Under the pieces are notes generated by a model. It was not told the DNA's origin. It was given only the letters and a program-made list of their open reading frames with translations, and made no database searches. Made by a program: the position numbers and the translations under genes. From assembly GCA_044225675.1 (NCBI GenBank), contig JBGAIH010000001.1, positions 310,001 to 374,000 of the forward strand: 64,000 bases of DNA. Direction: 5' to 3'. Shown in pieces: positions 9,639 through 17,900 of this stretch; within the stretch, counting starts at the first letter, position 1, and every line of letters begins with the position of its first letter. This stretch comes from JACMQX01 sp044225675. GTDB taxonomy: Bacteria; Pseudomonadota; Gammaproteobacteria; Burkholderiales; Burkholderiaceae_C.

Positions 9639-11081
9639 ATGCCTCACATCCACCGTCCCACGCCCCTTCGCCGCATGACGCCGCGCCTGTCCGGCCTGAC
9701 CGCGCTCGGCCTCGCGATGGCCCTGGCCGGCTGCGCCGTCGGCCCCACCTACGACAAGCCGCCCGCCGTGGACACGCCTGCCGCCTTCAAGGAAGGGCAG
9801 GGCGAATGGATCCGCGCGGTGCCGGCCGACACGCTGGCGCGCGGCCCCTGGTGGCAGCTGTTCAACGACCCGGTGCTCAACGGCCTGGCCGAGCGTGTGG
9901 AGGTGTCGAACCAGAACGTCGCGGCGGCCGTGGCCGCCTACGCCCAGGCGCGCGCGCTGGTGGCCGAGCAGCGCGCCTCGCTGCTGCCCACGGTGACGCT
10001 CGAGGGCGGCGCCAACCGCAACGGCGGCCGGGGCGGCACCCCCGAGCGCAACAGCTTCTCGGTGAGCCTGGGCGGCAGCTGGGAGCCCGACGTGTTCGGC
10101 CGGCTGCGGCGCGGCGTCGACGGTGCGCGTGCGGGCGAGCAGGCCAGTGCGGCCGACCTGGCTGCCGCGCGGCTCGCCTCGCAGGGCGAGCTGGCCGTCA
10201 ACTACTTCAACCTGCGCCAGCAGGACGCGCAGCGCGCGCTGCTGGCGCAGACCATTGCCGGCTACGAGCGGGCGCTGCAGATCACCACCAACCGCTACAA
10301 CGCCGGCATCGCCGCGCGCACGGACGTGCTGCAGGCCGAGACGCAGCTGGCCAACGCGCGCGCCGAGCTGCTGGGCCTGGAGCGCCAGCGCGCGGTGCTG
10401 GAGCATGCGATCGCGGTGCTGGTGGGTCAGGCGCCGGCCAACTTCAGCCTGCCGGCCCAGCCCGCCTCTGCAACGCTCGCCACCGTCGTGCCCGACGTGC
10501 CGCTCGATGTGCCGTCGACCCTGCTGCTGCGCCGGCCCGACGTCGCGGCGGCCGAGCGGCGCGTGGCCCGCGCCAACGAGCAGATCGGCATCGCCCAGTC
10601 GGCCTACTACCCGAGCCTGCGCCTGACCGGCTCGGGCGGGTCGAGCGCGGCGCGCATCGGCGACCTGTTCAGCGCATCCAGCCTGGTGTGGGGCCTGGGC
10701 CTGTCGCTCGCGCAGACCGTGTTCTCGGGCGGCGCGCGCACGGCACAGGTCGAAGGCGCGCGCGCCGCCTATGACCAGGCCGTCGCAAACTACCGCCAGA
10801 CGGTGCTCAGCGCCTTCCAGGACGTCGAGGACCAGCTCGTCGCCTCGCGCGTGCTGGGCCAGCAGCTGGCGTTGCGCCAGCAGGCCACGCGCGCGGCCGA
10901 CCAGGTGGAGCAGCAGGTGCTCAACCGCTACCAGGCCGGGCAGGTGAGCTACACCGAGGTCATCTCGGCCCAGGCCACGGCGCAAAGCGCGCGCCGCAGC
11001 CTCGTGCAGCTGCAAAGCGACCGGCAGGTGGCAGCCGTCACGCTGATCCAGGCCCTGGGCGGAGGCTGGCGCGGGCTTTGA
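9639..11081 (+). CDS. Outer-membrane efflux channel lipoprotein (NodT/OprM family)
   Basis: TolC-like outer-membrane factor completing the MdtABC pump. Residues 1-32 form a lipoprotein signal ending in the lipobox LAGC, followed directly by the family hallmark AVGPTYDKP. Two outer-membrane efflux repeats follow (about residues 75-260 and 285-470), rich in long alpha-helices. ARTDVLQAETQLANAR and AAERRVARANEQIGIAQSAY are typical of the coiled-coil helices, and the second repeat ends in YTEVISAQATAQSARRS. At 480 residues it has normal length. It begins 12 bases after mdtC, clearly in the same operon. The next gene is convergent and no strong terminator is seen between them. Confidence 0.93.
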   Translation: MPHIHRPTPLRRMTPRLSGLTALGLAMALAGCAVGPTYDKPPAVDTPAAFKEGQGEWIRAVPADTLARGPWWQLFNDPVLNGLAERVEVSNQNVAAAVAAYAQARALVAEQRASLLPTVTLEGGANRNGGRGGTPERNSFSVSLGGSWEPDVFGRLRRGVDGARAGEQASAADLAAARLASQGELAVNYFNLRQQDAQRALLAQTIAGYERALQITTNRYNAGIAARTDVLQAETQLANARAELLGLERQRAVLEHAIAVLVGQAPANFSLPAQPASATLATVVPDVPLDVPSTLLLRRPDVAAAERRVARANEQIGIAQSAYYPSLRLTGSGGSSAARIGDLFSASSLVWGLGLSLAQTVFSGGARTAQVEGARAAYDQAVANYRQTVLSAFQDVEDQLVASRVLGQQLALRQQATRAADQVEQQVLNRYQAGQVSYTEVISAQATAQSARRSLVQLQSDRQVAAVTLIQALGGGWRGL

Positions 11082-11109
11082 ATCTGGCGGAGGCGCAGCC
11101 GCGCGCCGC

Positions 11110-12069
11110 TCAGGGCGTCTTGCAGGTCCCGGCGTAGCCGACGCTGATGGCGGCCTCGGCCTGCGCGCTGGCCACGGGCTTGCCGTCGAACAGCGCAGGG
11201 ATCTGGTTGGCCACGCCCAGTTTCGGGTCGGCGCGGCGGCGGGCGTTGATCTTGCCGAGGATGTTCCATTCGTCGTGCGCACCCAGGCTGAAGCTCACCG
11301 ACGCGCGCAGGCCGTAGTAGTTGCGAAAGCTCTGCGGCGTGACGCGGCCCTGCTCCACCGCGCGGCGCAGCTCCGCATCGGTCTTCAGGCGCTCGGTGTA
11401 GAAGGCCGAGAGGCGATCCAGGTCACCGGTGCCGGTCAGGCCGAAGTAGCCGGCAAAGTCAGACGGACCGACGAAGTAGTAGAAGTCGAAGTCCTCGCCC
11501 AGGCCGCTGGCGCCTTCGAGCACGCGCGTCCACATCACCATGTACTCGGCGCCGCCGGCGCGCTGCGTGCCCACGTTGGGGATGTCCGCTTCCTTCATGC
11601 CCGGATTCAGCACCCAGGCCGAGGCCGCGCCCAGCCGCGCTTGCACGGCCGCACGGGTCTTCTCGGCAACCTCGCGGTTGATGCCGAACACGCTGCCCCC
11701 GGCGGTGGACAGCGGCACGCTCATGTAGCCGATCGCCTTGCCCTGTGCGCGCTCGGCCGCGATGATCGCCCGCAGCTTCGCCACCTGGGCGTCGATCACC
11801 GGCTTGAACTCGTCGTTGTAGCAATAGCAGACCCCGCCGGGGGAGCAGTCGGTGACGGGGGCGGCTTTCGAGGCTGGCGCGAAAGTCAGCACGGCAGCCA
11901 GTACGGTGAGGGCCAGGCCCCAGGCGCTGGAGCGGGCGGCAGCCACGCCGGCGGTCGTGCTGCGGAGCGGTGCAGTGCGGGCCAGCGATCCGGCTCGGGC
12001 CGCAGCATGAACAGCTGGGCGTGCAACGGGAACGAGGCTGCGGGAGGGGGAGCGGGAGCGGCGCGTCAT
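11110..12069 (-). CDS. Secreted protein of unknown function
   Basis: 319 residues; family not recognised. The ATG at 12069 has a strong ribosome-binding site (AAGGAGAC) six bases upstream. The protein therefore starts with an unusually long, Arg/Ser/Ala-rich stretch of about 48 residues before a hydrophobic export segment (about residues 49-67) ending ASKA. An in-frame GTG at 11946 would give a more standard signal peptide. The mature part has a Cys cluster soon after cleavage (CSPGGVCYCYND), a helical region, and a late Cys (AGTCKTP). The middle contains an aromatic-rich patch (FDFYYFVGPSDFAGYFG). No catalytic motif is evident. It is convergent with the efflux operon and upstream of no obvious partner. 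A periplasmic location is inferred. Confidence 0.7.
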   Translation of the reverse strand: MTRRSRSPSRSLVPVARPAVHAAARAGSLARTAPLRSTTAGVAAARSSAWGLALTVLAAVLTFAPASKAAPVTDCSPGGVCYCYNDEFKPVIDAQVAKLRAIIAAERAQGKAIGYMSVPLSTAGGSVFGINREVAEKTRAAVQARLGAASAWVLNPGMKEADIPNVGTQRAGGAEYMVMWTRVLEGASGLGEDFDFYYFVGPSDFAGYFGLTGTGDLDRLSAFYTERLKTDAELRRAVEQGRVTPQSFRNYYGLRASVSFSLGAHDEWNILGKINARRRADPKLGVANQIPALFDGKPVASAQAEAAISVGYAGTCKTP

Positions 12070-12138
12070 GATGGGTCTCCTTCGAATGGATGCGACTGCG
12101 CAGCAACAATCGGGCCAGCCTGAGCCCTCAGGCGCTGC

Positions 12139-12456
12139 TCAGGCCATCAGGGTGCGCAGGGCTTCTTCCACTCGTTTGAGCTGCGAGCGAGACAGGACCG
12201 CGAGCGGCTTGCCGCCCATCAGCCGGCGCAGGGACACGGTGCGGATCTGGTCGACCCGCAGCGGAAAGCCGTCACCAAAGGCGTCGCGATAGATCTGCGT
12301 GGTGCCTGGAATCACGATGGCCGCGGCGTGGCCCGCCTGGTTCAGCGTGTCGGTCTGGATGATGAGCGCCGGGCGACCGCGCTTGCCAGGCTCCTCGCGA
12401 TAGGCCTGGGGCTCGAAATCCAAGTCCCGGATCTGGACCCGGCGGATCTCAGGCAA
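12139..12456 (-). CDS. PemK/MazF-like protein (type II toxin family), no antitoxin seen
   Basis: 105 residues resembling MazF/PemK-family ribonuclease toxins: a basic N-terminal strand, GKRGRPALIIQTD (the family's R-P-A/V-L-I-I-Q core), AIVIPGTTQ, and the closing LRVDQIRTVSLRRL. The start is a TTG at 12456 that overlaps the last 8 bases of nth, so translation is probably coupled to nth. No in-frame ATG or GTG lies nearby upstream. Normally an antitoxin gene precedes such a toxin. Here the preceding gene is the DNA glycosylase nth, which carries an extra Ser-rich C-terminal tail. Either the antitoxin has been lost, the protein is not toxic, or an antitoxin is elsewhere. Substrate (mRNA) is inferred from family only. 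Confidence 0.65.
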   Translation of the reverse strand: MPEIRRVQIRDLDFEPQAYREEPGKRGRPALIIQTDTLNQAGHAAAIVIPGTTQIYRDAFGDGFPLRVDQIRTVSLRRLMGGKPLAVLSRSQLKRVEEALRTLMA

Positions 12457-13219
12457 GGCCGTCTCCAGTCGAGCCGTCCATGGACTCGCTCTCGCTCCCG
12501 TGCGCGGCTGACAGCGCCTTGGAGAGGGAGGCCAAGCCCGATGACTTGGGCTTGCCGCTCGATGAGGGCACGAAGACGCGCCCCGGCGCAGCCGTCTTCG
12601 GCTTGTAGTCGCAGTACGGCGCCACGGCGCATTCCCAGCAGCGCGGCGTGCGGGCCAGGCAGACGTAGCGGCCGTGCAGGATCAGCCAGTGATGCGCGTG
12701 CAGCAGGTACTGCGGCGGGATGCGCTTGAGCAGCTTGAGCTCGACCTCCAGCGGCGTTTTGCCGGGCGCGAGGCCCGTGCGGTTGCCCAGGCGGAAGATG
12801 TGCGTGTCCACCGCCATCGTCGGCTCGCCGAACACGACATTGAGCACCACGTTGGCCGTCTTGCGGCCGACGCCCGGCAGCGCTTCGAGCGCCTCGCGGG
12901 TGCGCGGCACTTCGCCGCCGTGCTGCTCCACCAGGATGCGGCAGGTCTCCATCAGGTTCTTGGCCTTGCTGCGGAACAGGCCGATGGTCTTGAGGTAGCC
13001 CTCCAGCCGGGGCAGACCGAGCGCGAGGATTTTTGCGGGTGTGTTGGCCACGGGGTAGAGCACGCGCGTGACCTTGTTGACGCTCACGTCGGTCGCCTGC
13101 GCCGACAGCAGGACGGCGGCGAGCAGCTCGAACGGCGTGGTGTACTCCAGCTCGGTCCGGGGCTCGGGGTTGGCCGCCTGCAGCGTGGCGAAGAACGGAG
13201 CGATGAAGTCTTTTTTCAT
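12449..13219 (-). CDS. nth: Endonuclease III (DNA glycosylase/AP lyase)
   Basis: Base-excision-repair enzyme removing oxidised pyrimidines. The helix-hairpin-helix motif LPGVGRKTA contains the catalytic Lys120, and MAVDTHIFRLGNR contains Asp138, both at the same numbers as in the E. coli enzyme. The C-terminal 4Fe-4S cluster ligands are C187, C194, C197 and C203 (spacing C-x6-C-x2-C-x5-C). It is 256 residues against 211 in E. coli. The additional 46 residues are a Ser/Gly/Lys-rich, low-complexity tail (SSSGKPKSSGLASLSKAL onward). The PemK-like gene starts inside its last codons. Confidence 0.95.
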   Translation of the reverse strand: MKKDFIAPFFATLQAANPEPRTELEYTTPFELLAAVLLSAQATDVSVNKVTRVLYPVANTPAKILALGLPRLEGYLKTIGLFRSKAKNLMETCRILVEQHGGEVPRTREALEALPGVGRKTANVVLNVVFGEPTMAVDTHIFRLGNRTGLAPGKTPLEVELKLLKRIPPQYLLHAHHWLILHGRYVCLARTPRCWECAVAPYCDYKPKTAAPGRVFVPSSSGKPKSSGLASLSKALSAAHGSESESMDGSTGDGLA

Positions 13220-13240
13220 GGCGCGTGAAAGCAGGTGGGC

Positions 13241-14560
13241 TCAGGGCAGACCGTCGATGAAGCGCTCGGCCTGGCGGATCATGCCGTTGCGGATGGGATT
13301 CCACACCCGTTGCGGAAAGCCGGAGGGAAGCTCCGACTCGATGCGGGCCAGAGCATCCGGGACGAGCAGCACCATGGCGATCATCTGGTCGAATGCTTCC
13401 GGCGTTCCTGACATCTGCGCCAGTGTCTGCCAGTGCCGAGTCTGGATTTCATGGAGATGGTAGTGCGCGTTGCGACTGCGCAAGGCCATCGCGAGCTTGG
13501 CCCTTCGCCAAGGCATCTGCTGGGGGCCATTGCCGATCAACGGCCAGACCGACAGCACGTCATACAGCGGGGTCATGCGGTAGTTGCCGCCCGGCATGAT
13601 GAAGATCGAGAAGTTCTTGGCGTGTCCGTCGGTGGCTGCCATGAGCCAGAACGCCAGCTGGGCCTTGACGAACACGAGGCTGTCCGCACGCGAGTGGCTG
13701 CTTCCCGCCAGGAGGTTCAGACCGGCGCGCAGGCCCGGGCCGCCGTCACTTTCATATTTCAGTTCGCCCGGCAGGCCGAGCGCCTGGCAAAAGTCCTCTT
13801 GCGGCAGGCGCGCAATCCAGCTCCCATCGTCCATCCATCGGCGATCAAAGCGTTCCACGACCAATGCCTTGCGGCCGCCGAATTCCGCCATCGTGGTCGG
13901 TGCCACGTCGAAACCCAGGGCCTCCAGGATTCTTGAGCACAGCCATTCATTCTCGACCGAGGTGCTCATGTCGGCCCGCATATTGCCCACGAGGCCCATG
14001 GGCAGCTTCAGAATGTGGGTCGTGGGTGTTGCGCCCGTCGGCAGGTACCAGCTGTTCTTCCAGCGCATCAGGGCCGTCTTCTCCTGGGCCCCGGCAATGG
14101 AGATGCGCAGGTCGCCCAGCAAGGGTGTTGCATCGCCGCCGTCCATCGTGACCTCGCCCAGAAGACTGCCGACCTGCTGGGCGCTCAGCGGAACGCCGTT
14201 GATTTGCCGAGGGTCTGACGGCGTCGTTCCGGCGGGGACCAGCTGGACCGCGCCGACACAGTCGCGGCCGATGGCTGCCAGAAGATCTGGCGCACGCGTT
14301 GACGCCGCGCCAAAGCGGCGGCGCATGCGCTCGCGTATCGTTCGGCTGTCGGGCAGGAGGTTGTCGAAGTAGTTCTCGACCACAGGGCCGACGACGTCAC
14401 CGCCCGCGGCAGGAATCGGTAGTGAAAGCGACAAGGGCCGTGCGTTGGGCGACAGACGCCACGCTTCGTCGTAGCGGAATCCGGGTGTGCCCGTGCGCGA
14501 CCAGAACCACAAACCCACGCGCTGGCCATTCATCCACACGTCAAGATCGGGAAGGGCCAT
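13241..14560 (-). CDS. hipA: HipA-family serine/threonine kinase toxin
   Basis: 439-residue HipA-type kinase, the growth-arresting toxin of the HipBA module. In E. coli the target is glutamyl-tRNA synthetase. The family's N-terminal domain (MNGQRVGLWF; ENYFDNLLPDS) is followed by the kinase core: ISIAGAQEKTAL, which carries the P-loop-like autophosphorylation-serine region, then VVERFDR, the catalytic-loop motif DGHAKNFS and the metal-binding motif PLYDVLS. All are intact, so the kinase looks active. Its start lies nine bases after the hipB stop, in the usual antitoxin-toxin order. The autorepressed promoter upstream of hipB should drive both genes. Confidence 0.9.
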   Translation of the reverse strand: MALPDLDVWMNGQRVGLWFWSRTGTPGFRYDEAWRLSPNARPLSLSLPIPAAGGDVVGPVVENYFDNLLPDSRTIRERMRRRFGAASTRAPDLLAAIGRDCVGAVQLVPAGTTPSDPRQINGVPLSAQQVGSLLGEVTMDGGDATPLLGDLRISIAGAQEKTALMRWKNSWYLPTGATPTTHILKLPMGLVGNMRADMSTSVENEWLCSRILEALGFDVAPTTMAEFGGRKALVVERFDRRWMDDGSWIARLPQEDFCQALGLPGELKYESDGGPGLRAGLNLLAGSSHSRADSLVFVKAQLAFWLMAATDGHAKNFSIFIMPGGNYRMTPLYDVLSVWPLIGNGPQQMPWRRAKLAMALRSRNAHYHLHEIQTRHWQTLAQMSGTPEAFDQMIAMVLLVPDALARIESELPSGFPQRVWNPIRNGMIRQAERFIDGLP

Positions 14561-14569
14561 GGCGACGCG

Positions 14570-14863
14570 TTACCAGTCCGCTGCCGGACTTTGAGCGATC
14601 AGAGGCTCGGACGGCGGTGAAGGTGGATACCGCATGGCAGCGTCCGCCAGGAGCAGACGTGCATCGAGCGCGTGAAGAATGCGAAGCAATTGGTCCAGGC
14701 TGACGGCGCCTGGATTCTTCTCTATGTCTGCAATCCGGACCTGCCTGACGCCAATCCGTTCGCCCAAGGCGGCTTGCGTGAGCCCGCGCGCCTTGCGCAG
14801 CGACTTGATGTGCACCGACAGCTGGGCCGACGTCTGGACGGGATAGGTCGGTGAGATAGTCAT
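14570..14863 (-). CDS. hipB: HipB-like antitoxin, Xre-family DNA-binding protein
   Basis: 97 residues with an Xre/Cro helix-turn-helix at about residues 14-68 (IKSLRKARGLTQAALGERIG ... VRQVRIADIEKNPGAVSLD), followed by a Pro/Ser-rich tail that could contact HipA. It neutralises the downstream HipA kinase and represses their shared promoter. The inverted repeats just upstream (14882-14930) are the likely binding sites. The ATG at 14863 is the only plausible start. Confidence 0.88.
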   Translation of the reverse strand: MTISPTYPVQTSAQLSVHIKSLRKARGLTQAALGERIGVRQVRIADIEKNPGAVSLDQLLRILHALDARLLLADAAMRYPPSPPSEPLIAQSPAADW

Positions 14864-14881
14864 GAAGAATACCGCCTTGAG

Positions 14882-14930
14882 GAGATATCTGCAATTTATC
14901 TCAATAGGGCGATAAAGTCAATTTATCGCC
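14882..14930 (-). promoter_or_regulatory. hipBA operator region
   Basis: Three overlapping dyads lie in the 75 bases ahead of hipB. (1) A perfect 9-bp inverted repeat GGCGATAAA/TTTATCGCC with a 5-base spacer at 14908-14930. (2) TATC-N10-GATA at 14897-14914, the same half-site spacing as E. coli HipB operators (TATCC-N8-GGATA is TATC-N10-GATA). (3) GAGATA-N9-TATCTC at 14882-14902. The region is AT-rich compared with its surroundings, as expected for a promoter. Binding by HipB is inferred. Confidence 0.6.
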
Positions 14931-14939
14931 TTGGTGCAA

Positions 14940-17900
14940 TCACGCCAGATGCCGCAGTTCCCGCAGTGCCACCGATACCGGCGCGAGGTCCGGCGCCTGG
15001 GCGCCCAGGCTGCCGAGCAGGCCGTGAAGGCGGGCGAGGGCCTTGTCGTTGCGCTTGCGCCAGTCGGCCAGGGGTTCGCCGCGCGACAGCAGGCCCTGGG
15101 TGATCTGGCTGGCGATGGCATAGACATCGTCGCGGGCGCTGCCGCGCGCCTGCGTCTGCCACAGCGTGCCGGTGGGCAGCCGGTTGATCTCGGCGCGCCA
15201 GCCGGCAAGGTCCAGCGCCTCGTCGACGCCGAAATAGGCGCGGGCGGCCTGCTCCAGGCTGCGGCCGGACTTCTGCGCGAGGTCGGCCAGGTCGAGTGCC
15301 GGGATGGTCAGGCGCAGCGCGGCCAGGCCCTGGGCCAGCGGTTCGGCCACGCCGGCACTCACCAGCTTGTCCGCAGCATCCTGCCAGGTCTGCAGGGCGG
15401 CGGGCGGCAGCCAGTGCCGCAGGTTGCCGCGCAGCTCGCGGGCCACCGGCTGGTAGCGCGCGATGATGCTGGGCAGGTCACCCTGGCCGTGGCCTGACTG
15501 CAGCCGCAGGCGCAGCAGCCAGCGCGACGCGCGCTGCGCGGCCGAGATCAGCTCCGACAGCAGGTCGAGCTGCAGAGGCGAGTCCACCTGCAGGTCGAGC
15601 GCATCGATCTGGTCCCACAGCGGCTCCAGGTCGAACACCTCGCGGGCCAGAGTGAAGGCGCGCACCACGTCGGCGGCGGTGGCGCCGGCCTCGGACGCGA
15701 GGAAGTTCACGAAGGTGGCACCGGCGCGGTTGAGTACCGTGTTGGTCACATGGGTGGCGATGATCTCGCGGCGCAGCGGATGCGCGGCCACCTGGCTGGC
15801 GAACTTCTCGCCGAGCACCTTGGGGAAGTAGGCCTTGAGCGAGCGGCTGAAGTGCGGGTCATCGGGCAGGTTGCTCGCCAGCAGTTCGTCGTAGGTCGAC
15901 ATCTTGCTGTAGGCCAGCAGCACCGCGCCCTCGGGGGCGGTCAGTCCCTGGCCCGCAGCACGGCGGCGGGCGATTTCCTCGTCGGTCGGCAGGAACTCGA
16001 TCGCGCGGTTGAGCCGCCCGGTCTGCTCCAGCCACTGCATCAGGCGCTGCTGCCCGTCGAGCCAGTACATCGGCCGGTGCTGGCTCACGTCGAGCGCCTG
16101 CGTCTGGTAGTAGTTGTCTTGCAGCACCAGATGGCCGACCTCGTCGGTCATGGAGGCGAGCAGGTCGTTGCGCTGCTTGAGCGTGAGATCGCCGGCTTCG
16201 ACAATGCCGCCCAGCAGGATCTTGATGTTGACCTCGTGGTCGGAGCAGTCCACGCCGGCCGAGTTGTCGATGGCGTCGGTGTAGATCCGCCCGCCCTTGC
16301 CGCCGCGGCCCTTCTGCGCGTACTCGATGCGGCCGTTCTGGGTGGCGCCCAGGTTGCCGCCTTCGGCCACCACCTTGCAGCGCAGCTCCTCGCCATTGAC
16401 CCGGAAGGCGTCGCTCGCCTTGTCGCCCACCTGCGAGTGCGACTCGAACGAGGCCTTGATGTAGGTGCCGATGCCGCCGTTGTAGAGCAGGTCCACCGGC
16501 GCAAGCAGGATGGCGCGCAGCAGCTCGACCGGCGCCAGCTCGGCGGCGTCGATGCCCAGCACGGCGCGCGCCTCGGGGCTCAGCGGGATCGACTTGGCCG
16601 TGCGCGGCCAGACGCCGCCCCCGCGCGAGATGAGCGCCTTGTTGTAGTCGTCCCAGCTCGAGCGGGGCAGCGCGAAGAGGCGCTGGCGTTCGGCGTAGGA
16701 GGTGGCCGTGTCGGGCGACGGGTCGATGAAGATGTGGCGGTGGTCGAAGGCGGCCACGAGCTGGATGTGCGGCGACAGCAGCATGCCGTTGCCGAACACG
16801 TCGCCCGACATGTCGCCGATGCCGGCCACGGTGAAGGGCGTGCTCTGCGTGTCGACGCCCAGCGCGCGGAAATGCCGCTTGACCGATTCCCAGGCGCCGC
16901 GCGCGGTGATGCCCATCTTCTTGTGGTCGTAGCCGACCGAGCCGCCCGAGGCGAACGCGTCGCCGAGCCAGAAGCCGTATTCGGCCGACACCGCGTTGGC
17001 GTAATCGGAGAAGGCGGCCGTGCCCTTGTCGGCCGCGACCACGAGATACGGGTCGTCGGCGTCGTGGCGGACCACCTTGGCGGGCGGCACGACCGCGCCC
17101 TTGACGATGTTGTCCGTCACGTCCAGCAGGCCGCGCAGGAAGGTCTTGTAGCAGGCCACGCCCTCGGCCAGATAGGCTTCGCGGTCGCTCGCTGACGGCG
17201 CGGCCTTGAGCACGAAGCCGCCCTTGGAGCCGACCGGCACGATGACGGTGTTCTTGACCTGCTGCGCCTTCACGAGGCCCAGGATCTCGGTGCGGAAGTC
17301 CTCGCGCCGGTCGGACCAGCGCAGGCCGCCGCGCGCGACCTTGCCGCCGCGCAGGTGCACGCCTTCGACGCGTGGCGAATAGACCCAGATCTCGAAGAGC
17401 GGCTTGGGTTCGGGCACGCCGGGCACCTCGCGCGGATTGAGCTTGAACGACAGGTAGGACTTGAGCTGGCCGTCCTCGGCGGTTTGCCAGGCATTGGTGC
17501 GCAGCGTGGCCTCGATGGTCTGGAAGAACTGGCGCAGGATGCGGTCGTCGTCCAGGCTCGCGACCTCGCCCAGGTGCTTTTCGATGGAGAAGGCGAGCGC
17601 GGCGACGTTCTCGTCACGGCCGCTTCGCACCGATGGGTCGAAGCGGGCATGGAAGAGCTTGATCAGCTCTTGCGCAATGGCGGCATGCCGGTTCAGCGTG
17701 GCCTCAACGTAGGCCTGGCTGAAGGCGAAGCCCAGCTGCTTGAAGTAGCGGGTGTAGGCGCGCAGCACCGCTATCGCGCGGGCGTCGAGCGAGGTGCTGA
17801 GGGCGAGCCGGTTGAGGTCGTCGCTTTCGACGTCGCCCCGCCACACTGCAGCGAACAGGGCTTCGAAGCGCGCGCGCACCGCCGACAGCTCCACCTCGGC

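Noticed and set aside
6273..11282. Minus-strand open frame of 1,669 codons opposite mdtC and the outer-membrane factor
   Set aside because: Same antisense artefact, with low-complexity His/Arg/Gln/Ala translation and no domain sense.
12342..13304. Second minus-strand open frame over nth and the PemK-like gene
   Set aside because: Arg/Ala/Pro-rich shadow frame overlapping the well-supported nth reading frame.
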